DNA of 39,027 bases from Oscillospiraceae bacterium (GTDB lineage: Bacteria; Bacillota; Clostridia; Oscillospirales; Ruminococcaceae): the NCBI GenBank assembly GCA_031267245.1, contig JAIRZL010000058.1, positions 1 to 39,027 of the forward strand, written 5' to 3'. Shown here in pieces: positions 18,114-26,823 of the stretch. Position 1 is the first letter of the stretch; the number at the start of each line of letters is the position of its first letter. The translations under genes and the position numbers were made by a program. The notes below the pieces were generated by a model. The model saw only the letters and a list, made by a program, of their open reading frames with translations, did no database searches and was not told the origin of the DNA.

Positions 18114-18142
18114 TTGCAAAAAAAAGAATGGCCTGTTATAAT
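18114..18142 (+). promoter_or_regulatory. Sigma-A promoter of the amino acid ABC operon
   Basis: TTGCAA (18114-18119), a 17-bp spacer, TATAAT (18137-18142). About 140 nt of leader follows. In it TTGCTGTGTT can pair with AACACAGCAA over a long loop. Confidence 0.85.
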
Positions 18143-18291
18143 TATACTACAGTTCTTGCTGTGTTAGCCTGTCTTAGGGTTTAAAACGCAATTATTCGTA
18201 TAAAGAACACAGCAACCCGCGAATAAATATTAGGAGCACAAGAAGTTCCCAATCATATTGTCGCCGTTAAAAGTTGGATAGGTGAGAAAGA

Positions 18292-19098
18292 ATGAAGAAA
18301 GCAAAAAAAGTCATATGCTGGTTGGCTGTACTTGCTTGTGCTATTGCCGGGGGGATCGTTTTCTTTCGCTCTACCTACGAAACGCAAGAAAAAACAGATG
18401 TGACCGCAATAAAGAAAGCAGGCGTCATCAAAATTCTCACAGACCCCACCTTCCCTCCATATGAATATGTCAACAACACGGGGGAAATTGTGGGCATAGA
18501 CATAGACATTGCCAATCTTATTGCCGAAAAACTAGTCGTGCGAAGCGAAATCATAACCGCCGACTTCCCGGGATTGCTACCAGCACTGGCGGGCGGCAAA
18601 GGTGATATGGTGATTGCTGCTGTAAGCCTAACAGACCAAAACAAAGATGTTTACCCCCACTCGATTCCGTATGCCAACTCTTGCCAGCGTATTTTAGTGC
18701 CCGCCGGTTGCGTTGGTATCGGTGGGCTGGCGGACCTGGCTGGTAAAAAAGTTGGCGTTCCCAACGGGACAACGTCAAGTAATTTTATAGACAGCAAAAT
18801 GCACGAAGAACCGTTTAGCGACTCGCCACCAACCGTAGTAACTTACCCCAGCACGACAGAGCTGGTGCAAGCACTGTTAAGCGGCAGAATAGATGCTGCC
18901 TTGCTGGACTCTCTTCCGGCAGAGCGTGCCGCCGAAGAAGACGGCATAGAGGTACTTCCGGCCATGTTTGGCCAAGAAGAATATGTTTTTCTTTACACAA
19001 AAAACGCATCGCAGGGGTTGGTTTCAGACATAGACAATATTATACTGGAAGCGGAGAAAAACGGAACCATGGACGGATTTTATAAAAAGCATAACTAG
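18292..19098 (+). CDS. Polar amino acid ABC transporter, substrate-binding protein
   Basis: 268 aa. The N-terminus is basic plus hydrophobic (to about residue 25) with no clear lipobox; a Cys at 16 sits inside the hydrophobic core. It then reads as a family 3 solute-binding protein: VIKILTDPTFPPYEYVNNTGEIVGIDIDIA, LVRSEI-type strand, DMVIAAVSLTDQNKD...SIPYANSCQRILVP, LAGKKVGVPNGTTSSNF, and the SGRIDAALLDSLPA hinge block. It binds an amino acid outside the membrane and delivers it to the permease 20 bp downstream. The exact ligand cannot be read off. First gene of a promoter-led three-gene operon. Confidence 0.9.
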   Translation: MKKAKKVICWLAVLACAIAGGIVFFRSTYETQEKTDVTAIKKAGVIKILTDPTFPPYEYVNNTGEIVGIDIDIANLIAEKLVVRSEIITADFPGLLPALAGGKGDMVIAAVSLTDQNKDVYPHSIPYANSCQRILVPAGCVGIGGLADLAGKKVGVPNGTTSSNFIDSKMHEEPFSDSPPTVVTYPSTTELVQALLSGRIDAALLDSLPAERAAEEDGIEVLPAMFGQEEYVFLYTKNASQGLVSDIDNIILEAEKNGTMDGFYKKHN

Positions 19099-19118
19099 GA
19101 ATAAAAAGGAGATCAAGA

Positions 19119-19844
19119 ATGGTAAATCACACCTATTCGCTCCTTAAAGGGTATTCGTTGATGTTCCTGAAAGGTTTGGGGGGCAGCCTGTATTTAACAT
19201 TCGGGGCACTGGCAATAAGCTTTTGCCTAGCCTTGGTGATCACATTAATCCGCGTGCAAAACGAATTTAGTGGTCGATTTCGCTTTTTAAATTGTTTGGT
19301 CGGTGGCTGCGTTACATTAATCCGGGGGACACCAGCGCTGTTGCAATTGCTTGTTATGGCGTATGTTGTGCTGATTCGAGTTAAACACGCAGGCACAGTT
19401 GCGATCATCACCTTCGGGCTCAATTCCGCTGCCTACGTTTCCGAAATCCTGCGAGCGGGTGTCAACGGGATCAATAAAGGGCAGTATGAGGCAGCCATCA
19501 CGTTGGGCTTAGGTAGCGATCAAGCATTAAGATTTATAATCATGCCCCAAGTACTAAAGAATTCTATCCCGGCGTTGTTAAATGAATTCAGCGGTTTGCT
19601 GAAAGAAACAGCGCTTGCTGGGTCTTTGGGTGTGCTGGATTTAACTCAAGCTGCTATGCGGTTGCGAGCTTCAACTTTCCAGGCATTCACACCGTTGGTC
19701 GTTGCAGGAGCACTATATTTAGGAGTAACCTTTGTTGTGGGGCGCCTTATCCGGCAGGCAGAACTAATGGTGAAGCGGCGGGCAACAAGAAGAAATCAAG
19801 AAAACGTGGAAAGAGCGATGCAAAACATGTCGGTAAACGGCTAA
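19119..19844 (+). CDS. Polar amino acid ABC transporter, permease
   Basis: 241 aa, ATG after AAAGGAGATCAAGA. A HisM/GlnP-type permease: YSLLKGYSLMFLKGLGGSLYLT opening, several membrane helices, RGTPALLQLLVMAYV after helix 2, and the coupling EAA loop SEILRAGVNGINKGQYEAAITLGLG, which contacts the ATPase. The last 25 residues form a charged cytoplasmic tail (KRRATRRNQENVERAM). Probably works as a dimer with the ATPase encoded next. Confidence 0.92.
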   Translation: MVNHTYSLLKGYSLMFLKGLGGSLYLTFGALAISFCLALVITLIRVQNEFSGRFRFLNCLVGGCVTLIRGTPALLQLLVMAYVVLIRVKHAGTVAIITFGLNSAAYVSEILRAGVNGINKGQYEAAITLGLGSDQALRFIIMPQVLKNSIPALLNEFSGLLKETALAGSLGVLDLTQAAMRLRASTFQAFTPLVVAGALYLGVTFVVGRLIRQAELMVKRRATRRNQENVERAMQNMSVNG

Positions 19845-19869
19845 GGGCGCAAGGAAAGGTTTTTTTGAG

Positions 19870-20529
19870 ATGGTGGATGTTGTTTTAGAAACTCGGGACT
19901 TAATTAAGGCGTTCGGGTCGGTTGTCGTGCTAAATGGAATAAACATACAGGTGCGTTTCGGAGAGTGCGTTGCCATTTGCGGCCCATCTGGCGCAGGGAA
20001 GAGCACCTTTTTTCGGTGCTTGACGTTGCTGGAAACCCCTACCGGTGGCGATATCATTTTCCGGGGCGAGAGCTTGTTGGCGCCGGGTGTCGACAAGCAA
20101 CAAATAAGGCAACAGATGGGCGTTGTCTCGCAACAATTCAACCTATTTGCCAACCTCTCAGTTTTGGAGAATATCACCATCGCACCAATTAAGGTCCTAA
20201 AAAAAAGCCCAGAAGAAGCAGCAAAAGAAGCAGTCGAGCTGCTGTCAACTTTTGAGCTGCTAGACAAGGCCACACAGTATCCACATCAACTTTCCGGTGG
20301 GCAACAACAACGTGTTGCAATAAGCCGGGCACTGGCAATGTCGCCAGCTGTTATTCTGTTCGATGAGCCAACTTCCGCATTAGATTACCATCTGAGAAAC
20401 GACGTGCAGAAAACAATAAAAGATTTGCACAATCGTGGCATCACAACAATAATCATAACACATGATATCGACCTCGCCGAAGGCGTGGCAACCAGAATTC
20501 TGCATATGCAGGAAGGTAAACTCGTCTGA
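19870..20529 (+). CDS. Polar amino acid ABC transporter, ATP-binding protein
   Basis: 219 aa. Walker A GPSGAGKST (38-46), Q-loop VSQQFNLF, signature LSGGQQQR, Walker B ILFDEPTSALD and switch ITHD are all present, in the order and spacing of GlnQ/HisP proteins. It is about 20 residues shorter at the C-terminus than many relatives: it ends at HMQEGKLV, without the usual tail after the switch His. Energises uptake by the permease. The next gene is convergent, about 100 bp away. Confidence 0.93.
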   Translation: MVDVVLETRDLIKAFGSVVVLNGINIQVRFGECVAICGPSGAGKSTFFRCLTLLETPTGGDIIFRGESLLAPGVDKQQIRQQMGVVSQQFNLFANLSVLENITIAPIKVLKKSPEEAAKEAVELLSTFELLDKATQYPHQLSGGQQQRVAISRALAMSPAVILFDEPTSALDYHLRNDVQKTIKDLHNRGITTIIITHDIDLAEGVATRILHMQEGKLV

Positions 20530-20625
20530 ATTCCGCGTGCTGTAGCCGAGCCTGGGCGTTATCTCGCGGTACCCACGCCACAAAAGAGCAGCTACTTTTC
20601 TTTGCCAACGCAAACCACCAGACAT

Positions 20626-21405
20626 TCACAGCACGATCTGCGTCCCGGTGGAAGCATCCACAGCAAAAAAACGGGAAGCGGCAGCAACGAAAGGTGGCAA
20701 CTCACCAGTCACATAAAAAGTAGCGTGGTTTTCGCCTGTCACCCATGTTGGCAATTGCTGGCGCAACAACGGAAGCAATGCGGACCCAGAGTTTATAATT
20801 TTAATGTCATGCGCCCAAAACTCGAGCACTAGCGCCTCCAGGCAGGCATAATGTGTGCAGCCCAAAACAATAGCATCTGGTCGCAGCGCAAAACGCCGCA
20901 AAACGGGGAATAAATTAGCACGGAGCTCCTCTTGATTGCTGTTGCCTTCAACGAGGGCAGCAAACACTGGGCTACCGATGGTTTGCACCTGGCAGCGTGG
21001 ATTCTGCCTGTGTATTAATTGCTCATAGACGCCGCTGTTGGCAGTATACGTCGTTGCGAGCACGCCAACGGTATCAAAGTCGGCAGCTTGCTGCGCTGCC
21101 GGGCCCAAAACACCAAAAATTGCGAGTTCGGGCCAGCGCCGCAGTTCCGGTACGCCAGACAAAAGAACAGCCCCGACTGTATTGCACGCAGCAACAACCG
21201 TCTTAATTTGCCGCTGCGCAAAAAAATCCAAAATGTTAGAAATTCGCTCTATTAATTCCTCTGTGGTCTTTTCACCATAGGGGATGTTTTTTGTATCCGC
21301 GAGGTAGGTTATGCCCAACCCAGGGAAAGCTTTTTTAACGCCCGTGAAAACAGAAAGGCCACCAACACCGGAATCAAATATCCCCAGTTGTTTAACACAA
21401 ATAAT
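20626..21405 (-). CDS. murI: Glutamate racemase, probable AUU start or frameshift
   Basis: Makes D-glutamate for peptidoglycan. The frame begins right after a TGA and reads ICVKQLGIFDSGVGGLSVFTGV, the normal MurI N-terminus with the catalytic-loop DSGVGG; later AACNTVGAVLL and VLGCTHYACLE hold both catalytic Cys. There is no ATG, GTG or TTG upstream of the DSGVGG block in this frame. AAGGAGG (21419-21413) lies seven bases before an ATT at 21405 and only three before an out-of-frame ATG at 21409, which would stop after five codons. Either initiation is at AUU (259 aa, normal length), or one T too many in ATTATTTG shifts the frame from an original MNYCVKQLG. A start at the internal TTG 21318 would remove the active site. 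Last gene of the cell-wall operon. Confidence 0.85.
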   Translation of the reverse strand: MICVKQLGIFDSGVGGLSVFTGVKKAFPGLGITYLADTKNIPYGEKTTEELIERISNILDFFAQRQIKTVVAACNTVGAVLLSGVPELRRWPELAIFGVLGPAAQQAADFDTVGVLATTYTANSGVYEQLIHRQNPRCQVQTIGSPVFAALVEGNSNQEELRANLFPVLRRFALRPDAIVLGCTHYACLEALVLEFWAHDIKIINSGSALLPLLRQQLPTWVTGENHATFYVTGELPPFVAAASRFFAVDASTGTQIVL

Positions 21406-21409
21406 TCAT

Positions 21410-22217
21410 CTGCCTCCTTTAAGCCAGCGCCCCTCAAGTAGCGCGTGAGCAGCGTAGTCACCTCGAGGTACAGCAAAAACAGAACGCATCCGGCGGCCGC
21501 GGAAATCGTCATCTGGCACCTGCGACACCATTCTCCGGCCCGTACGCCTGCCACAAAGCGCCGAGGCAAGAAACGCCACAAACGAGAAAAATCGTTGGGC
21601 AGAGCGGTTGCCATTCCCCAAACTGTGGCAAATCTAACGTGACCATGGTTCTAAAAATCTTAGACGTAAAGGCACACACCAAAAAGCGAATCACCAACAA
21701 TCTCCCGTCTGGTTTTGGCGGCAAAAAAAATTACTGTTTGGCGAGTTTCCAACGGCCGTTCCCAACCCCTTTCGGCAACCACAAAACGGTGAAACAAGAA
21801 AAAGAGCAAACGAGAAAAAATCGCTGGACAACAGGCAAATTCAATGTGGACATACTTCTAAAAATAATAGACTGTAAAGGCGGGCGCCAAAAAGCGAATC
21901 ACGTAAACAGTCATAAAGGCCATACCGGTTCTCCTGGAAAGCAGTTGAGCGAACGCATCCAGAACTTTTACTACAGTGATGCCAAACCAACTTGAAGCTA
22001 TTCAGTTGGCGCCCCAGCAAAGCACGCCAAATAAGCCAGACCTTCCTCGTGATGAATCCATCACCAGCCTCCGTTTTTTCCCACGTTGGGCATTGCCAGC
22101 CCCCCCCAAAAAACTAAGCGAAAAACCGCAGCACATCAGCTTCTGTGGCACAAAAATATCCACGGCAGCAAACCGGCTTGCGGAAAACGCGGGCCTCTGC
22201 ATAAGCACAGCCCAACA
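21410..22217 (-). pseudogene. Decayed gene(s) with an imperfect tandem duplication upstream of murI
   Basis: No intact frame. On the minus strand two diverged copies of about 110 bp lie near 21903-21800 and 21696-21575. Both start GTGATTCGCTTTTTGG, pass GCCTTTA and TTTTTAGAA, and end CGATTTTT...CTCGTTTG. Translations are hydrophobic (VIRFLVCAFTSKIF; ISAAAGCVLFLLYLEV), so a small membrane protein may have been duplicated and lost. The last frame ends in a TGA overlapping the out-of-frame ATG at 21409. The original identity is not recognised. Confidence 0.5.
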
Positions 22218-23270
22218 TTACCAGCGTTGACCTTCGCACGCAAGCGCAATCAAACGGTCCAAAAGCTCCACATACCCAATGCCCATTTCCTTCATCAATT
22301 TTGGGTACTGACTAATTTCTGTGAACCCTGGGATGGTGTTCACCTCTATTATCCAGATCTTGCCAGCATCATCAACAAAACCATCCACTCTTGCCATTCC
22401 CGAACACCCCAGCGCCGAGAATGCACGTTTGGCGCCCTCTCTCACCGCCTCGATTGCAACAGGATTAATTCTTGCTGGTATATGCAATCCACTCTTTTTA
22501 AGATATTTGGCTTCGTAGTCATAAAACTCATTACACGGCACAGCCTCGCTCGGTACAGAAGCAATCAGTTCATCATTTCCCAAAACCGCGCACTGAACTT
22601 CTCGGCCAGACACCCCTTGCTGAATTAAAATCTTGTCATCTGCACGGAACGCCAACGCAACAGCAGCATCCAATTCAGAAGCTGACGATAGCTTGCTAAC
22701 CCCCAAAGAAGAACCGCTGTTTGCCGGCTTTACAAAAACCGGATAACTCAAAACCCGTTCTAGTTCCGCCTGGAGCTCTACCAAACTTTTTTTGTCCTTC
22801 TTCCTGCACACAATCCATGGCGGCACCAAAATACCATTTCGTTGCAAAATACAGTTGGTAATATCTTTATCCATACAAACAGCGCTACTGGTTGTTTTAC
22901 AACCCACAAATGGGGTCCCCACAAGCTCCAGCAAGCCTTGCAGCCTGCCATCCTCGCCGTTAGCTCCATGCAACACGGGGAATACAACATCCAGCTTAAT
23001 CGGCTCGCCATCGATGCTTAGCGCGAAAGAGCAACCATCGCTTGTTATTGCCACACACTTCAAATTCTCTTTGTCATCTTTCCAGCTCGCATCTAGAATA
23101 CGTTTATTATCCCCAAAATAAAGGTACCATCTGCCATCCTTGTCAATAATAACCACATATATCTCATATTTCTGTCGATCCAGATTCGAAATCACCCCAA
23201 ACCCAGATCGCAAAGAGATATCATGCTCACTAGACTTGCCTCCAATAATAACCCCTAGCTTCTTTTTCAC
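22218..23270 (-). CDS. ddl: D-alanine--D-alanine ligase
   Basis: 350 aa from GTG 23270 (MKKKLGVIIGGKSSEHDISL), preceded by GGGAAGGGA nine bases upstream; an ATG 20 codons earlier gives a non-family extension. Blocks: GGKSSEHDISL at the N-terminal substrate site, GTPFVGCKTTSSAVCMDKD, the ATP-grasp VFVKPANSGSSLGVSKL, GREVQCAVLG, the omega loop EFYDYEAKYLKKSG and the metal site EVNTIPGFTEISQYP. The YDYEAKY form of the loop points to ordinary D-Ala-D-Ala specificity, not a vancomycin-resistance D-lactate ligase. Lies in the cell-wall operon between mltG and the relic before murI. Confidence 0.94.
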   Translation of the reverse strand: MKKKLGVIIGGKSSEHDISLRSGFGVISNLDRQKYEIYVVIIDKDGRWYLYFGDNKRILDASWKDDKENLKCVAITSDGCSFALSIDGEPIKLDVVFPVLHGANGEDGRLQGLLELVGTPFVGCKTTSSAVCMDKDITNCILQRNGILVPPWIVCRKKDKKSLVELQAELERVLSYPVFVKPANSGSSLGVSKLSSASELDAAVALAFRADDKILIQQGVSGREVQCAVLGNDELIASVPSEAVPCNEFYDYEAKYLKKSGLHIPARINPVAIEAVREGAKRAFSALGCSGMARVDGFVDDAGKIWIIEVNTIPGFTEISQYPKLMKEMGIGYVELLDRLIALACEGQRW

Positions 23271-23353
23271 AGGTACCAATCCCTTCCCTTTACACGAATT
23301 ACACGAATCCAAGATCATTTGCGAGTTCACGTTTCGCCAAAATCGGGAATATC

Positions 23354-24400
23354 TTAACCGCTGGATACTTTTTTCACATTTCCACGGTGCTCTGCAAAGG
23401 TTTCCGCAAAATAAATTTTCCCTTCCTTGTCACTAACAAAGAAAAAGTCCTCGCTCTTGGGCGGGTGCAACACCGCCTCGATAGATCGCCTGCTTGGGCT
23501 GCATATCGGGCCAAGGATTACGCCTTTTGCGACATATGAATTATACGCCTCTTCCCTCTCTGTGGTTGCCAATTCTGGGTACTGCGCTGTCACTATCTTA
23601 TAAAACCGCAATGTGGCATCCGATTCCAAGCGCGGAAACTTTTGCGGATTCCGCAATCGATTCACAAAAACAGCAGCAACGCCTTCTGTTCCATCGCCAC
23701 TGCCAGCCTCTTTTTCCACAATCGAAGCAATGGTAATTATTTCATGCGTTGTTAGCGGCGAAGATGCTTCCCGTAGCGTTGGCCAGACTTTTTTTTCGAA
23801 GGCGTCAAAGAACTTTTCAATTACCATCATTGGATCTTGATCTTCATAAAATTCAAATTTATCTGGGAACAAATAGCCCTCAAGTAGAGAAAACGGCACC
23901 ACACTTTTTGGAATCTTCTGCAGAAACTCACGATTAAATTTTCCTTTGTCGATCGCATCCAAGAAGGCTGCTTTAGAACAGACATTTTTCTCCTCTAACT
24001 GTTTGGCAATACCGTAACTGGTGGTGCCAGGAATGATCTCCACCGTAACAGTTTTTACCGGTTTTGTGGTTAAGCTCCGGATGAGCTCACCGAACCCCAT
24101 GCTTCTGTTTAGCAAAAACTTGCCCGTCTGCCAGTCACCTTTAACACGCCCGCTCTTCCGAAAAAGGAATTCATATAAAACGAACAGGCACCGGCTTTTT
24201 ATTACGCCATTCTTCTTAAGCATCTTTGAAACACTAATTACATCTGCCTCTTCCGTTTTTACCTCGATTTCAACATTATCCCAGCCCTTCCCAAACCCAA
24301 AGACATCCGACCCAACAAGCACAATAATCCAAGCAATTACAAAGGATGCCATAAAAACTAACGCCACCGGTTTCCACCGTGAGCGTTTGCCCATAATCAC
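23354..24400 (-). CDS. mltG: Endolytic murein transglycosylase MltG
   Basis: 348 aa from GTG 24400 (GGGAG five bases upstream); ATG 24394 is an alternative two codons in. One N-terminal transmembrane helix (about 11-31) with the rest outside. LysM-like region, then family blocks LLEGYLFPDKFEFY (172-185), IASIVEKEAG with the catalytic Glu (about 229), VFVNRL...FPRLESDATL and YNSYVAKGVILGPICSPSRRSIEAVLHP. Cuts nascent glycan strands and sets chain length. Follows the 5-FCL gene at 77 bp. Confidence 0.93.
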   Translation of the reverse strand: MIMGKRSRWKPVALVFMASFVIAWIIVLVGSDVFGFGKGWDNVEIEVKTEEADVISVSKMLKKNGVIKSRCLFVLYEFLFRKSGRVKGDWQTGKFLLNRSMGFGELIRSLTTKPVKTVTVEIIPGTTSYGIAKQLEEKNVCSKAAFLDAIDKGKFNREFLQKIPKSVVPFSLLEGYLFPDKFEFYEDQDPMMVIEKFFDAFEKKVWPTLREASSPLTTHEIITIASIVEKEAGSGDGTEGVAAVFVNRLRNPQKFPRLESDATLRFYKIVTAQYPELATTEREEAYNSYVAKGVILGPICSPSRRSIEAVLHPPKSEDFFFVSDKEGKIYFAETFAEHRGNVKKVSSG

Positions 24401-24477
24401 ATCATCTCCCGGATCGCACCAAACTTTGCCAGCTTCTTTGGCAATCTATTCCCCACCGCAAGCAGTTTGCCAACAAC

Positions 24478-25113
24478 TCACAGCAAACCCCGAGACGCAC
24501 CTGCCCGCCCCATTTGCTTGGTAAACTTTTCTGTAACAATATAATTCACTTTTATATCATGGCGCGCTCTTGGCAATGATCGCTGAACAAACGCGCTAAA
24601 GCAAACAGCAATCGTTGGGCATCTGTACTTTTCCAAAAATCTATCATAATAGCCAAACCCATAACCAATGCGGTACCCTCGATAATCACATACCATCGCC
24701 GGCACAATACAAACACTGTTGCGCAGCTCTGTCAACTCAACTCCGTTTGCAGGCACTCCAAATCCATCTTCATCTAATTTGATGTCGTGGCAAGAATTTA
24801 TTGCATAAAATTTCATCGTTAGGTTGCTTTTATCGCATCTAGGAATTCCCACAATCTTGCTGTCGTTCCATGCCGCTTGAAGGATTTCCCTTGTGCTGAC
24901 CTCAAGAGCATTCGGAAAATACGCCAACACAATGTTTGCCGACTTATATTCTTTCATGGCCACCACTCTCTCGGTGATCACATCCTCCATTTGCGCCTTC
25001 TCTTGCGGGTTCAATTCCTCCCGCGCTTCCTTTGCAATCTTCCTTATTCCAAGCTTAGCCGCAGCAATATCATCTCGTCCACTTTCTCCAACGTTAATCT
25101 TGAGCTTTTTCAT
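24478..25113 (-). CDS. 5-formyltetrahydrofolate cyclo-ligase
   Basis: 211 aa from ATG 25113; the frame is open to 25242, but the extra part lacks family similarity. ATP-dependent return of 5-formyl-THF to 5,10-methenyl-THF. Landmarks: the opening AAKLGIRKIAKEAREELNPQEK, VLAYFPNALEVSTREIL, and the ATP/Mg block YRGYRIGYGFGYYDRFLEKY. A GGAG lies 12 bases before the ATG, which is long, so the start is not certain. It is first in the operon with mltG, ddl and murI and has a promoter at 25231-25260. Confidence 0.9.
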   Translation of the reverse strand: MKKLKINVGESGRDDIAAAKLGIRKIAKEAREELNPQEKAQMEDVITERVVAMKEYKSANIVLAYFPNALEVSTREILQAAWNDSKIVGIPRCDKSNLTMKFYAINSCHDIKLDEDGFGVPANGVELTELRNSVCIVPAMVCDYRGYRIGYGFGYYDRFLEKYRCPTIAVCFSAFVQRSLPRARHDIKVNYIVTEKFTKQMGRAGASRGLL

Positions 25114-25230
25114 CCTTAAGCTAATCTCCTTTTCTATCTCGCGCTCCAGACTTTCAAAACACGCATTCAAAAATATTTGCTTCACGATGAATTCTATCCA
25201 CTCGCGCCAAAAGAAAACAATACCTGCATC

Positions 25231-25260
25231 ATTATACCACATATGTTACATTCTTGCCAA
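25231..25260 (-). promoter_or_regulatory. Sigma-A promoter of the 5-FCL - mltG - ddl - murI operon
   Basis: On the minus strand: TTGGCA (25260-25255), an 18-bp spacer, TATAAT (25236-25231). Confidence 0.8.
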
Positions 25261-25353
25261 CTATGAATTATGCATTTTGTGCGACTCTTCCACCAGGCAA
25301 CCCCAGGGAATTGGTTTACGTGTTCCAAAGCAAGCTGCGAAAAGAGACCTCTC

Positions 25354-25854
25354 TTACACATTCAATAAATCGACTAAAGCCGCAGAAAACGGCATTGCCG
25401 CGCCCATATCCCGCGCTGTAATTATATTGCCCGCAACAACCACATCTGCATCTTTGACGATTGCGCCATCCAAGCGCCCTTCAAATCCCGGGAAGCAGAC
25501 CGCCTCTTTCCCAACCAAGAGCTTGTTAACCCCCAAAACCATCGGCGCTGCACATATCGCAGCGATATAGCGCCCGTTTTTATCTGCATATTCCAAGCAA
25601 CGAGCCACATCTTTAGATACAGCAAGGCTATTTGCATTATCCAGACCACCAGGCAACACAATCATCCTCAAGTCTGGCCCCAAAACAACCTCTTCAATTG
25701 TCACATCGGCGCTGATTACAATCCCATGCGCCCCTTTAGGGCTACGTGTTCCAACACCAACGGTTTTGGTCACAATCCGATTTCTGCGCAGGATATCAAC
25801 AACAGTAACCGCCTCAATTTCTTCAAAACCATCCGCCATAAATACATAAACCAT
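25354..25854 (-). CDS. DJ-1/PfpI family protein
   Basis: 166 aa from ATG 25854 (MVYVFMADGFEEIEAVTVVDIL), the standard opening of the family. The frame runs open to 26061, but those 69 codons have no family match. Nucleophile block YIAAICAAPMVLG (elbow Cys) and GFEGRLDGAIVKDADVVV are present. It resembles the ThiJ/YajL group, linked to protein deglycation or chaperone roles; the exact activity is open. Last gene of the valS-led minus-strand cluster. Confidence 0.9.
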   Translation of the reverse strand: MVYVFMADGFEEIEAVTVVDILRRNRIVTKTVGVGTRSPKGAHGIVISADVTIEEVVLGPDLRMIVLPGGLDNANSLAVSKDVARCLEYADKNGRYIAAICAAPMVLGVNKLLVGKEAVCFPGFEGRLDGAIVKDADVVVAGNIITARDMGAAMPFSAALVDLLNV

Positions 25855-26067
25855 CTTGTTAACCCACACTCCCTTACAAACGCTGGGCACCACTCCAATG
25901 TTCACTACCGCGGCGTTGGCCGCTGAAGGCTCCGATTTGGTGAAAAGAAAAACATTCCTTGCTAGCTTATAATCTTGGCACAATGGCGCCACACGCAACA
26001 ACCATAATGTTCCCGTGGCGACACAAACCATCCGCACAGCAACAACTCTGCCGCAACACAAAAAACG

Positions 26068-26763
26068 TTAACCCGTGTGATCAGCAACGCAGGAATCCGG
26101 GAAAACACCGGCAGCAGCCAAAACTGAAAAAATCTTTTCTGTGATAGCTTCTTGCGGCAAAACTCCATTTTCGTCAGAACAATTTATTATCCTCCAGCCA
26201 AATCGGTTGGCGGCAAACATCGCCGCTTGCCGGCAGCGCGCCAAATATTGGCCATCCCGTTCATGCAAATCATTCACACCGCGCTCACAGCAACGCTTGT
26301 TCAGCAGCTCCATACAAATCATCGGCATCAGATCCAGATAAACAACAATCTCCGGTTGCGGCAAACAAAATTTAGTATATTCCAGATCCATCAGCCACTC
26401 ACAAAAGCCGCTCCACTCCGCTGCATCTAATTTACCCATCTGATGAATCATGTTAGATGTAACATAACGATCTGCAATTATATAACCTGGCTCCTGGTAA
26501 GCTTTCTCCCACTTCAGCTTGTAACTAGAAAACCGATCAACAGCATAAAAAGTGGAAATTGCATAGGGATTAACCTGGCTGGCATCCTCGCCAAAATCAC
26601 CATTTAAATACATTTTAACCAACGCACTTGAATTCTCAACATAATCAGGAAAAGAAATCTGCCGCGCCGTTTCCCCGCCGCGAACCAACAGCTGCATAAT
26701 CCTCTCCACCTGGGTCGCCTTTCCGCTACCATCAAGACCATCAATCACAACAAGCTTCGCCAT
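26068..26763 (-). CDS. tmk: Thymidylate kinase
   Basis: 231 aa from ATG 26763, with GGGAGG upstream. Phosphorylates dTMP to dTDP. P-loop GLDGSGKATQ has Ala where most P-loops have Ser/Thr; ISFPDY, YAVDRFSSYKLKW, IIADRYVTSNMIHQMGK and VVYLDL follow in normal order. The lid block carries NDLHERDGQYLARCR. Functionally paired with ThyX, encoded in the same cluster. The KATQ form is also known to me from other clostridial thymidylate kinases, so activity is likely. Confidence 0.92.
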   Translation of the reverse strand: MAKLVVIDGLDGSGKATQVERIMQLLVRGGETARQISFPDYVENSSALVKMYLNGDFGEDASQVNPYAISTFYAVDRFSSYKLKWEKAYQEPGYIIADRYVTSNMIHQMGKLDAAEWSGFCEWLMDLEYTKFCLPQPEIVVYLDLMPMICMELLNKRCCERGVNDLHERDGQYLARCRQAAMFAANRFGWRIINCSDENGVLPQEAITEKIFSVLAAAGVFPDSCVADHTG

Positions 26764-26823
26764 TTCTTTTTTTGCCTCCCATTGTGGCACCAACCCACAC
26801 ATAATCAAGCCACCAGCCCAAAA

